64,000 nucleotides of DNA from Saccharothrix sp. NRRL B-16348 (GTDB taxonomy: Bacteria; Actinomycetota; Actinomycetes; Mycobacteriales; Pseudonocardiaceae), in NCBI RefSeq assembly GCF_001280085.1, contig NZ_LGED01000046.1:62001-126000 (forward strand). Reading direction: 5' to 3'. The notes beneath the pieces were generated by a model. That model searched no databases. It was not told where the DNA came from and saw only the letters and a program-made list of their open reading frames with translations. The translations under genes and the position numbers were made by a program. This document shows, in pieces, positions 8,115-15,688 of this stretch; within the stretch, counting starts at the first letter, position 1; every line of letters begins with the position of its first letter.

Positions 8115-9920
8115 ATGGAACGTCGCCGGGTCGCCCTCATCGCCGTCGGTGTGGTGCTGTTCGCCGGGGTGATCACGGTGTTGCGGACCGCGGGCGTCGG
8201 CGAACCCGTCGCCGCGACGAGCGTGTCCGCGCCGCCGCCCACGTCGCTGGAGCCGTACGCCGCCGAGGGCGTGCTGGTCCCGACGGCCGGCCCGCTGCCG
8301 GACGTGCCCCGCGACGTGGTCGTGTCGTCCGGACCCCGCCGGTTGCAGGTGCGGTGGACCGGTGACGCGCCCGGCTACGAGGTGCGGTGGGGCGAGCCCG
8401 GCCGGCTCGACCACTCGCGGTTGATCACCGAGCGGGTGACCCAGCTCGACGGGCTCGAGGACGAGCGGATGTACGAGGTCGCGGTGTACGCCGTGGACGC
8501 GTTCGGGCAGCGCTCCGCGCCCGCGAGGTCCACCGGGACGCCGCACGCGCGACCCTCGGGCGACTACGCCCTGGAGGACCGGTTCGACCAGCCGGACGCC
8601 CCCGACCCGACCCGGTGGCGGTTGGCGTCACGGGGCAACTGCGCGCGGGCCACGCCCGGCCAGGACGACGACGGCCGGCGGTTGGTGCTCAGCAGCAACT
8701 GCGCGGCGGCTCCGGCGACGTTGCGGTCGCGCACGCCGTTCGTGCTGCGGGATGCGGACGAGCTCGGCCGGTTCGTGGTGGAGACCGACGCGCCCGGCGG
8801 TGACGGCGAGCTGATGCTGGACCTCGTGCCGGGGCCGGTGTCGCTGGTCAGCGGCGACCTCCTGCCGCCGGACGCGGTGCGGCTGCGGGTGGCGACGAGC
8901 GCGGGCACGACGTCCGTGCAGGTGGTCGTGCCCGCCGGGACGCCGACCGAGGCGTTGCGCGCGGTGCCCGCGTTGGAGACCGGGCTCAGCCACCGGTGGG
9001 AGCTGGTGCTGCGGCGGGACGGCGCGCGGGTGCTGCTCGACGGTGACGTGGTCGCGACCAGCCCGGCGGTGCCCGCGTGGCTCGAGGCGACGGCGCTGGT
9101 GTCGGTGGCCGGGCCGACCGGGCAGCGCGCGGCGATCAGCCTGATCGCGTTCGGCGCGGCGGAGGCGACGACGCCCGCGTGGGTGCCGGGGCCCGAGGTC
9201 GGTGTCCAGGTCGCGGTCGCGGCGTCCGAGACCGGGCCGCTGCAAGCGCTGCCGGGCGTGACGGGCGGGCAGCTGCGGATGGCGTTGCTGCACACCGACG
9301 CGTCGCCGGAGGCGCCGCCGTTCACCCTGTCCGTGGCCGGTGTGGTGGTGCCGCTGCGGCCCGCGGCGGCCGGTGCGCCGTGGCGGGCGGGGGTGGCGTA
9401 CCCGGTGGTGGCGGACCTGCCGGCGGAGGCGGTGCGGGTCGGCGCGACGGGGAAGCTGACGGTCACGGTGGTGACCGGGCTCCGGGCCCAGGCGACCCAC
9501 GTCGACCTGGAGCTGACCGGGTCGCCCTCGGGCCCGCCACCGAGCACGCTGAAGGTGCCGTTGATCGACCGCGAGCCGGAGCTGGCCCGCGTGACCGGCG
9601 CGGTGCTCGACGCGAGCGGCCAGACCGTGCCGGAGGGCGCGGCGGTGCAGCGCGGGCGGATGGTGTTCGACCTGGCGCTGGAGGGGCGGGCCGGTGCGCG
9701 GTTGGCGGGGCTGGCCGGGTTCAGCGTGCGGGTGGACGACGACCGGGTGGCCGTCGTGCCGACCGCGGCCGGCGGGCCGGGGATCACGGGCCGGTACCGG
9801 TTCGCGCTGAGCACCGGCGACATGTCGCTGGGACCGCACATGATCGAGGTCCGGCTGTTCGGCACGTCCGGTGAGACCCGTCCCACCTCGGCTTACATCC
9901 CGTTCTTCGTCGGCCGGTGA
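8115..9920 (+). CDS. Membrane-anchored fibronectin-type III-like protein, paralogue B
   Basis: A 601-residue tandem paralogue of the preceding gene. It has the same MERR start and a hydrophobic segment at about 6-26, then an FN3-like domain (PRDVVVSSGPRRLQVRW, GYEVRWGEPGR, YEVAVYAVDAFGQRSAPA). A DRFDQPDAPDPTRWRLASRG block corresponds to DLFDGPEALNPRRWRLFDRG in paralogue A, and HRWELVLRRDGARVLLDGD corresponds to its HRWELRVLPG block. Start ATG 8115. The 67-bp gap to paralogue A holds a short GTGGTGACGGCGGTCACCACG palindrome-like stretch, perhaps a terminator or operator. Function unknown. Confidence 0.75.
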   Translation: MERRRVALIAVGVVLFAGVITVLRTAGVGEPVAATSVSAPPPTSLEPYAAEGVLVPTAGPLPDVPRDVVVSSGPRRLQVRWTGDAPGYEVRWGEPGRLDHSRLITERVTQLDGLEDERMYEVAVYAVDAFGQRSAPARSTGTPHARPSGDYALEDRFDQPDAPDPTRWRLASRGNCARATPGQDDDGRRLVLSSNCAAAPATLRSRTPFVLRDADELGRFVVETDAPGGDGELMLDLVPGPVSLVSGDLLPPDAVRLRVATSAGTTSVQVVVPAGTPTEALRAVPALETGLSHRWELVLRRDGARVLLDGDVVATSPAVPAWLEATALVSVAGPTGQRAAISLIAFGAAEATTPAWVPGPEVGVQVAVAASETGPLQALPGVTGGQLRMALLHTDASPEAPPFTLSVAGVVVPLRPAAAGAPWRAGVAYPVVADLPAEAVRVGATGKLTVTVVTGLRAQATHVDLELTGSPSGPPPSTLKVPLIDREPELARVTGAVLDASGQTVPEGAAVQRGRMVFDLALEGRAGARLAGLAGFSVRVDDDRVAVVPTAAGGPGITGRYRFALSTGDMSLGPHMIEVRLFGTSGETRPTSAYIPFFVGR

Positions 9921-9933
9921 GAGGATGGGGCGC

Positions 9934-11118
9934 ATGTCGCGTCCCCTCATCCTCGACGCCGCCCGCACGCCGTTCGGCCGCTACCGCGGTGGGCTGTCCG
10001 GTGTGCGCGTGGACGACCTGGCCGCGCTGCCCATCGTGGAGCTGCTGCGCAGGCACCCCTCGCTCGACCCCGCGTCGATCGACGACGTGCTGCTCGGCAA
10101 CACCAACGGCGCGGGCGAGGAGAACCGGAACATCGGGCGGATGGCGGCGCTGCTGGCCGGGCTGCCGACGTCGGTGCCGGGGGTGGCGATCAACCGGCTG
10201 TGCGCGTCCGGTGGTGAGGCGATCGTGCAGGCGGCGCGGGCGTTGGCGCTCGGTGACGCCTCGCTGCTCGTCGCCGGCGGGGTGGAGGGGATGACGCGGG
10301 CGCCGTTCGTCGTGCCGCGACCGGACAAGCCGTTCGCGGACCGGTTGGAGTCGGTGTCGACGGCGCTCGGGTGGCGGCTGGTGAACCCGCGGATGAAGGC
10401 CGAGTGGACCGTGCCGCTGGGGCGTGCGGCGGAGGACGTCGCGGTGTCGTTGGGCATCACGCGGGAGCAGATGGACCTGTTCGCGCTGCGGTCGCACCGG
10501 CGGGCGTCGGCGGCTTGGGACGCCGGGGTGCACGACGGGTTCGCGTTCCCCGTGCAGCTGCGGGACGGCGCGCCGGTGCGGCGGGACGAGTCCGTGCGGC
10601 CGGAGACGTCGGCGGACAAGCTGGGGAAGCTGAAGTCGGCGTTCTCGGAGAGCGGGCCGGTGACGGCGGGCAACTCGTCGCCGTTGAACGACGGCGCGGC
10701 GGCGGTGCTGATGGGGTCGGAGGAGGTCGCGACCTCGTTGGGGATCACCCCGTTGGGGGAATTCCTGGGGTCGGCCGTGACGGCGGAGGACCCGCAGCGG
10801 TTCACCCTGGCCCCGGTGTCGGCGATCCGGAAGCTGCTGGGGCGGCTGCGGATCGAGTCGGCGGACGTGGACCTGTGGGAGATCAACGAGGCGTTCGCGG
10901 CGATGGCCTTGTCGGTGCTGCACCACTTGCCGGAGGTGGAGCGGGAGAAGGTGAACGTGCACGGCGGGGCGATCGCGTACGGCCACCCGCTGGGCGCCTC
11001 GTTCCCGCGCGTGATCGTGGACCTGTGCCGGCACTTGCGCGCGCGGGGCGGCGGCTTGGGCGTGGCGGCGGCGTGTGTGGGCGTGGGTCAGGGCATGGCG
11101 ATCGCCGTTCGGGTGTGA
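9934..11118 (+). CDS. Acetyl-CoA acetyltransferase (thiolase)
   Basis: A 394-residue thiolase. RTPFGRYRGGLSGVR is the usual N-terminal block. INRLCASGGEA carries the acyl-accepting Cys90 (Ala replaces the more usual Gly after Cys). WEINEAFAAMAL holds the NEAFA loop, GGAIAYGHPLGAS the catalytic His, and ACVGVGQGMA the second Cys. The family either splits 3-ketoacyl-CoA in beta-oxidation or condenses two acetyl-CoA; the sequence does not decide. I prefer ATG 9934 (AGAGGA 7-8 nt upstream) over ATG 9925. An acetoacetyl-CoA synthetase gene lies at 39.5 kb, but no operon joins them. Confidence 0.9.
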   Translation: MSRPLILDAARTPFGRYRGGLSGVRVDDLAALPIVELLRRHPSLDPASIDDVLLGNTNGAGEENRNIGRMAALLAGLPTSVPGVAINRLCASGGEAIVQAARALALGDASLLVAGGVEGMTRAPFVVPRPDKPFADRLESVSTALGWRLVNPRMKAEWTVPLGRAAEDVAVSLGITREQMDLFALRSHRRASAAWDAGVHDGFAFPVQLRDGAPVRRDESVRPETSADKLGKLKSAFSESGPVTAGNSSPLNDGAAAVLMGSEEVATSLGITPLGEFLGSAVTAEDPQRFTLAPVSAIRKLLGRLRIESADVDLWEINEAFAAMALSVLHHLPEVEREKVNVHGGAIAYGHPLGASFPRVIVDLCRHLRARGGGLGVAAACVGVGQGMAIAVRV

Positions 11119-11153
11119 ACTCGCCCGTTCGCGCTGGTCGGAGCCCCCTTGGG

Positions 11154-11780
11154 TCAGATCCGGTAGGCGATGCGCGGGTAGTCGACGACCAGGCCCGTCC
11201 GGTCGACGGTGATGTCCTGCTCGAACTCGCCGTGGGTGAAGGAGACGACCGCCCGGTCCTCGCCGATCGACACCGTGCGGTAGCGCTGGCGGACCAGCTG
11301 GACCGACAGGTCGGGCAGGGTCACGTAGACCACCGGGATCTCGTGCTCGCCCTCCTCCTGCTGGAGGTTGAGCCGGCGGATCGGGATGGCGTTGAACAGG
11401 ACCGCGAACTGCACGTCCACGTCCACCGCGCCGTCGAAGTCGGCGCGCTCCGCGCCCTGGCCCGAGTCGACCAGCCAGAGGCCCTCCGGTGAGCGGCTGA
11501 CCGAGATCTGCCGCTCCTCCGACACCGTGGCGGTCCGCAGCAGCAGCCGCTTCACCGCGCCGGTCTCGCCGACCGACACCTCGAACGACCCGCTGAACTG
11601 CTCGGCCGGACCGGCGGTCACCAACCTGCCCGAGGCGCGGAGCTTGCGCTCCGAGAGCAGGAACCGCACCTGCTCCAGCCTGGGCACGTCGTAGCCCTGC
11701 CAGGTCACCATCTGCGCGGCGGCGGAGCGGCTGCCTTCCCCGGACGGGGTCGCCTGCTCAGCCGTGTTGAACGAGTTCAC
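11154..11780 (-). CDS. Putative glycolipid-binding domain protein (DUF1089 family)
   Basis: A 208-residue soluble protein. From MVTWQGYDVPRLEQVRF to the end (VVDYPRIAYRI) it follows the DUF1089/Glycolipid_bind pattern: W.G.D.P.LE near the start, SEERQISVSRSPEGLWLVD, DFDGAVDVDVQFAVLFNAIPIRRL and VRQRYRTVSI. I choose GTG 11780 because it overlaps the stop of the 22-codon micro-ORF by GTGA, implying translational coupling. The first 22 residues (NSFNTAEQATPSGEGS...) are not conserved-looking; an ATG at codon 24 is the alternative. The family is thought to bind lipid or sugar-lipid ligands, but no enzymatic role is known. Confidence 0.75.
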   Translation of the reverse strand: MNSFNTAEQATPSGEGSRSAAAQMVTWQGYDVPRLEQVRFLLSERKLRASGRLVTAGPAEQFSGSFEVSVGETGAVKRLLLRTATVSEERQISVSRSPEGLWLVDSGQGAERADFDGAVDVDVQFAVLFNAIPIRRLNLQQEEGEHEIPVVYVTLPDLSVQLVRQRYRTVSIGEDRAVVSFTHGEFEQDITVDRTGLVVDYPRIAYRI

Positions 11781-11845
11781 TCTCCACCCGGAACGATGTC
11801 CTTGGCCTGCGCGGCCACCGATTCGACCTGCTCTTCGAAGTTCAT
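11777..11845 (-). CDS. 22-residue micro-ORF coupled to the glycolipid-binding gene
   Basis: ATG 11845 has a strong AGGAG 5-6 nt upstream and opens a 22-codon frame. It begins MNFEEQVESV, continues with an Ala/Gln/Lys helix and ends DIVPGGE. Its TGA overlaps the GTG start of the next gene (GTGA). It is amphipathic and contains Pro-Gly-Gly near the end. It could be a small functional protein, a leader peptide for coupling, or a RiPP-like precursor. No known family is recognised. Confidence 0.55.
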   Translation of the reverse strand: MNFEEQVESVAAQAKDIVPGGE

Positions 11846-11923
11846 CGTGCTCCTTCGCACTCCTGACGCAGGCTACCCGAATCGACCGCTCGCACCCAGC
11901 GGCAAACCGGACCCCCACACGCG

Positions 11924-11958
11924 GGAACGGCCCCCTGGGAGTCCCAGGGGGCCGTTCC
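11924..11958 (-). terminator. Strong hairpin terminator
   Basis: A perfect 16-bp stem (GGAACGGCCCCCTGGG and its complement) with a 3-nt loop, 11 bp beyond the stop of the thioester-domain gene. It also insulates the micro-ORF promoter. Confidence 0.8.
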
Positions 11959-11969
11959 GCGGATCAAGA

Positions 11970-13181
11970 TCAGGCAGTGCGCTTGCGACGCAGGAACAGC
12001 AGCGCCCCGGCGCCCGCGCCCAGCAGGCCGATGCCGATCAGCAGCGGCACGAAGATGGACGCACCGGTGTTGGCCAGGTCGTCGTCACTGCCGCCGCCGG
12101 CCGGGACCGTGGTGCTGGTGACCGGCGCCTCGGTCGTGGTGGTGGTCGTCGTCGGCGCGGTGGTCGTGGTCGGCGCGGTCGTCGTGGTGACCGGGGCCTC
12201 CACCCACTTGGCCTTCGCCGTGTCCTTCACGTCGGCCTTGGCCGGCTTGGCGATGACCAGCGACTGGGTCTTCTTCTGCTTGTCCTGGGCGACGAACAAG
12301 CGGCCGTGGTGCAGCGTGGCGGTCGTGTGCACGGTGAACTTGACCTCACCGGGCTCGACGCCCTCGTCCACCTTCACGAAGACCTCGCCGACGCGGGTCT
12401 CGGCCTGGGCGCCGAGGTCACCCTCCTGCGAGACGGGCAGCTCGTTGCCGTCCTTGTCGGTGAAGGTGACGCCCTGCGGCACCTCCGCCTCGAGCACCAG
12501 ACCGCCCTCGGCCGTCGTGGTGACGGTGAACGGGCCGATCAGCGTGCCCGCCTTGCCCTCCAGCTCGGACGGGTCGATCGTCAGGGTCGGCGCGGGCTCC
12601 TGGTCCATGCCGACGTTCTTCTCGCCGGTCAGGTACTTGTAGACGGCGAGCACGTCGGCGTCGACGTCCGAGCCCTCGACGGTGGAGTTGTTCTCGCGCA
12701 GGTCGGCGCCGTCGCTGTAGTGCCAGATGGCGGCCTGGGTGCCCGCGATGAGCGAGCTCTCCTTGACGCCGTCCAGGCCGAACTTCTCGCCCGCGGCCTC
12801 GACGCTGAGCGTCGGGTAGCTGTTGTGCAGGATCCAGTTCACGAACTTGGCGTTCGTCTTGAACTTGGTGTCGTCGTTGGGGTGCTCGTTCCAGGGCACC
12901 TCTTCGAGCGGCGTGTTGTCCTCGAGCGGGGTCGGCAGCTCGACGCAGTACGCGGTGGCGGTCTGGTCGTCACCACCCTCGATGATCTTCAGGCCGATCA
13001 ACTCGGTGTTGATCTCCTTGTCCTTGCCATCGAGGAAGATGCCCATGCCCTGCACGTTCGCCGGGCGGTGAGGCTTCACGACGACCGCGTCGGCGGCGGC
13101 GGGCAGCGCCGCAGTCATCAGCGCGAGCGAGGCGCCGAGGACCGCGGCCCCGAGACGCTTCGGACTCAACCGGGATGCCAT
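11970..13181 (-). CDS. Thioester-domain surface protein with LANTG sorting signal
   Basis: A 403-residue exported protein. ATG 13181 has AAGGAG 4 nt upstream. It has a signal peptide (cleavage near AAADAV) and then a TED-type thioester domain. Cys79 in TAYCVEL and Gln149 in AGTQAAIWHYSD are the residues that form an internal Cys-Gln thioester in this family. A beta-sandwich (about 205-320) and a Thr/Pro-rich stalk (runs of TTTTAPTTTT) follow. The C-terminus is LANTG at 369-373, a hydrophobic segment and RRKR. LAxTG is the signal favoured by class E sortases in actinobacteria. Covalent attachment to a host or matrix amine is known for TED adhesins; the target here is unknown. Confidence 0.85.
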   Translation of the reverse strand: MASRLSPKRLGAAVLGASLALMTAALPAAADAVVVKPHRPANVQGMGIFLDGKDKEINTELIGLKIIEGGDDQTATAYCVELPTPLEDNTPLEEVPWNEHPNDDTKFKTNAKFVNWILHNSYPTLSVEAAGEKFGLDGVKESSLIAGTQAAIWHYSDGADLRENNSTVEGSDVDADVLAVYKYLTGEKNVGMDQEPAPTLTIDPSELEGKAGTLIGPFTVTTTAEGGLVLEAEVPQGVTFTDKDGNELPVSQEGDLGAQAETRVGEVFVKVDEGVEPGEVKFTVHTTATLHHGRLFVAQDKQKKTQSLVIAKPAKADVKDTAKAKWVEAPVTTTTAPTTTTAPTTTTTTTEAPVTSTTVPAGGGSDDDLANTGASIFVPLLIGIGLLGAGAGALLFLRRKRTA

Positions 13182-13574
13182 TTGTCTCCTTGAGGCTCGC
13201 GAGGGTAGCCCGTTGGTGTGGTTCAAGGCGGCGGTCCGTGTCGTTCGGGGAGCTACTCGGCAGAGCGCTCCGACACCGAAACGACAGGAATCAGCCGAAC
13301 ACTAGCCGATCTGCCTTCACTCGATCGAGGACGGGTGCCACCGTGAGTAGAACAGCCCCCAGCAGCGGAAACGGCGTCCGTCCCTCCACAGTGGATGATC
13401 AAGCATAATCGACGGCCCGTCGACGATCGATCACCGGGCACCTGTTTCGACGGACCGCGAAACGGACACGGATTCCCGCAGTGACGTCATTCCCGCAGCT
13501 CAGACGGTCCACAGTGGATTGCACGTAATAGCTGCCGACCCGCTTTCGACGCCACACCGTTGCCAAACGGTGAT
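13182..13574. other. Intergenic region with a repeated TCCACAGTGGAT element
   Basis: No convincing gene lies in these 393 bp. The 12-mer TCCACAGTGGAT occurs at about 13386-13397 and 13509-13520. Each copy is a 5-bp inverted repeat (TCCAC/GTGGA) around AG, so they look like paired operator half-loops about 123 bp apart. The promoter of the thioester-domain gene must lie at the left end. Confidence 0.35.
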
Positions 13575-14786
13575 CTACGCGACCAGGGCGGACGGCGTGA
13601 CCGGGCGGATGTCGCCGACCCGCAGCGACGTGCCCGGCAGGCACAGGTCGCGCGCCGTCGGCGGCCGGCCGGTCAGCATCCACTTCACCAGCGACGCCAG
13701 CTGGTAGGAGATCAGCGGCGGCACGGCGTCGCCCAGGTGCCGGTAGGCGTTGCCGATCACCGACACGTCGAACCGGAACTTGCGCGGGAAGCCCTGGAGC
13801 AGCGCCATCTCCCGCACCGTGCACAACCGGTGCTGCTCGGGGTGCGCGTACCGGCCGTTGCCGACGTGCCCGCACTCCCGCTTGATCGTGCGCGCCGGCT
13901 CGTCCCACCATAGCCGGCCGTACACGTCCGGGTGGGAACCCCACTTGCCCTCTTCGATGATCTTGCGCTGGGCCGGGTTCAGCAGCTGCTCCGCGGGCGA
14001 GCCGACCAGGTCTCCCCACGACCCGCCGTCGGCCGGGATGGCCCGCATCCGGTCCAGCGACCGGTCGCGCCGGAACGACGGCGACACGTGCATCTCGTCC
14101 TCCGGGTGCGCCTCGCCCGCCTCCACCGGCGGCAGCTTGCCGATCGCCCGCCGCACCGTCACCGCGCCCGGCCGGACCTCCCAGCCCTGCCACAGGTCCT
14201 CCAGCGTGCGCAGCGGCACGCCGGCGTCCACCGCCACCACCATCGCCCGCTCGCGCAGCTGCGGCAGTCCGAAGCGCGACAGCATGTGCGTGCTGGCGTC
14301 CACTTCGTACCCGAGTTCCAGCAGCAGCTCGGCCAACCCGTCCAGGTGGTGCCGCTGCTTGCCCTTCACCAGCTCGCGCGCGTTCTCCAGCACCAGCACC
14401 CGCGGCCGGAACTCCTCCACGTACGCCGCGACCCGGCCGACCAGCGAGTTGCGCGGGTCGTCGCGCAGGTGGTTGGCGGGCGCGATCCGGGTGAAGCCCG
14501 AGCACGGCGGGCACGCCACCAGCACGTCCAGCTCGCCGCGCCGCAGGTTCCACACCTGCCGCAGCACGGCCGGGTCGAGCCGGCCCAGGTCGACCTGCAG
14601 CGGGTCGACGCCGATGTTGTCCCGGTAGATCCCGTTGCAGCGCAACGAGCCCAGCCGCGACGACGGCTTGCCGATCTGCGCGTCCGCCGCGCCGACGATG
14701 GTGAAGTCGCGGTGCGCCTGGAAGCCGAGGCTCATGCCACCGGCGCCGGAGAACAGGTCGACGACTTTGAAGGTGGGTCCGCGCAC
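13575..14786 (-). CDS. DNA (cytosine-5-)-methyltransferase
   Basis: A 403-residue C5 methyltransferase. Motif I is VVDLFSGAGGMSLGF. Motif IV is ACPPCSGFT with catalytic Cys95. Motif VI is VLENAREL near 134, motif VIII is LRERAMVVAV, and motif X is VIGNAYRHLGDAVPP. The region between motifs VIII and X is the target-recognition domain; its specificity cannot be read. The frame stays open to 14882, but that would overlap the divergent gene. GTG 14786 (VRGPTFKVVDL) gives the conserved N-terminus; GTG 14808 is possible. There is no recognisable restriction endonuclease next to it, so it is solitary or paired with the unknown divergent protein. Confidence 0.9.
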   Translation of the reverse strand: MRGPTFKVVDLFSGAGGMSLGFQAHRDFTIVGAADAQIGKPSSRLGSLRCNGIYRDNIGVDPLQVDLGRLDPAVLRQVWNLRRGELDVLVACPPCSGFTRIAPANHLRDDPRNSLVGRVAAYVEEFRPRVLVLENARELVKGKQRHHLDGLAELLLELGYEVDASTHMLSRFGLPQLRERAMVVAVDAGVPLRTLEDLWQGWEVRPGAVTVRRAIGKLPPVEAGEAHPEDEMHVSPSFRRDRSLDRMRAIPADGGSWGDLVGSPAEQLLNPAQRKIIEEGKWGSHPDVYGRLWWDEPARTIKRECGHVGNGRYAHPEQHRLCTVREMALLQGFPRKFRFDVSVIGNAYRHLGDAVPPLISYQLASLVKWMLTGRPPTARDLCLPGTSLRVGDIRPVTPSALVA

Positions 14787-14869
14787 CGCGTGATCGTACG
14801 GTGGTGGCACCACCCACAGGCGAGTGATCCCGCCGGTACCGATGCCCGCGATCGCGTACGTTGCGCGCC

Positions 14870-15688
14870 ATGGAGCTCCCACCTGCGTGGCAACGGCCGG
14901 ATCCGTTGCGTGGACTGGAGGACATGCCCTGGTCGGTGCTGGCCCACGGGGCGGGCGTGGACGACCTCCTGCGCCGCGTCGTGCACGGTGAGCGCGTGAC
15001 GCGTGAGGTCGCCTGCCAAGCCCTCGCCGGCCGGTTGCTCGTGGACGACACGGTGTCCGAGGCGAGCGTGTGGGCCGTGCCCTTCCTGGTGGAGATGGGC
15101 GCGAGCTACCGGGTGCCCGCGGACAGCCGCGATCGGGTGATTTTCCTGCTGGCCGCGATGGCGTTGGCGAGCGCCGGGTTCACCGACGACGGCAAGCGCA
15201 CCCGCCGCCGGTGGAACGCGCTCGGGCGCGAGCTGCCGCGCCGGCCGCCGGACTGGATCACGCAGACGCGGTACGAGGTGGCGAAGGGCGCGCCGAAGGT
15301 GTTCGAGGCGCTGGCGGGCGCGGAGGTGGCCTGCTCGATGGCGTTGGCCATCGCGGTGCCCGAGGTCGTGCCGCGGCACGTGGCGGCGGTGGCCGAGGCG
15401 CTGGCCTCCGCCGACCGCTCGCCGCGGCTGCTGGCGCTGGCGGCACGGGTCGCGCTGCACCTGGTGAGCGACACGCCGATCACGCCGGGGCTGCTGCGCG
15501 CCACCGCGCAGTGCAACCCCGACCTGCTGCGCGCCTACCGGGACAAGGCCTACCCGCCCAACCAGCCGCCGTACGTGACGTTGCAGCTGATGGGCTACCG
15601 GTACGCCTTCCTCGCGGCATATGAAGGAACAGCCTACGGAGACTCCGATCCCTCCAATGGCGAGGAAGGCGTGACGATCACGCCGTGA
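14870..15688 (+). CDS. Uncharacterised helical protein divergent from the cytosine methyltransferase
   Basis: A 272-residue soluble protein that I do not recognise. It is rich in Ala/Leu/Arg helices of repeating length (EVACQALAGRLLVDD, RVIFLLAAMALASAGF, EVACSMALAIAVPEVV, AVAEALASADRSPRL), which suggests a HEAT-like alpha-solenoid, and ends YGDSDPSNGEEGVTITP. There is no signal peptide, membrane segment or obvious nuclease motif. ATG 14870 lies 83 bp from the methyltransferase start, so they share a bidirectional promoter region. The 3' end overlaps the convergent ATP-grasp gene by 11 bp. It could be a partner of the methyltransferase or an unrelated neighbour. Confidence 0.65.
   Translation: MELPPAWQRPDPLRGLEDMPWSVLAHGAGVDDLLRRVVHGERVTREVACQALAGRLLVDDTVSEASVWAVPFLVEMGASYRVPADSRDRVIFLLAAMALASAGFTDDGKRTRRRWNALGRELPRRPPDWITQTRYEVAKGAPKVFEALAGAEVACSMALAIAVPEVVPRHVAAVAEALASADRSPRLLALAARVALHLVSDTPITPGLLRATAQCNPDLLRAYRDKAYPPNQPPYVTLQLMGYRYAFLAAYEGTAYGDSDPSNGEEGVTITP

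Noticed and set aside
3826..8172. A 1448-residue plus-strand open frame
   Set aside because: It runs out of frame through the M20 peptidase, tyrA and FN3 genes and is an Arg/Ala/Gly-rich shadow of high-GC coding DNA.
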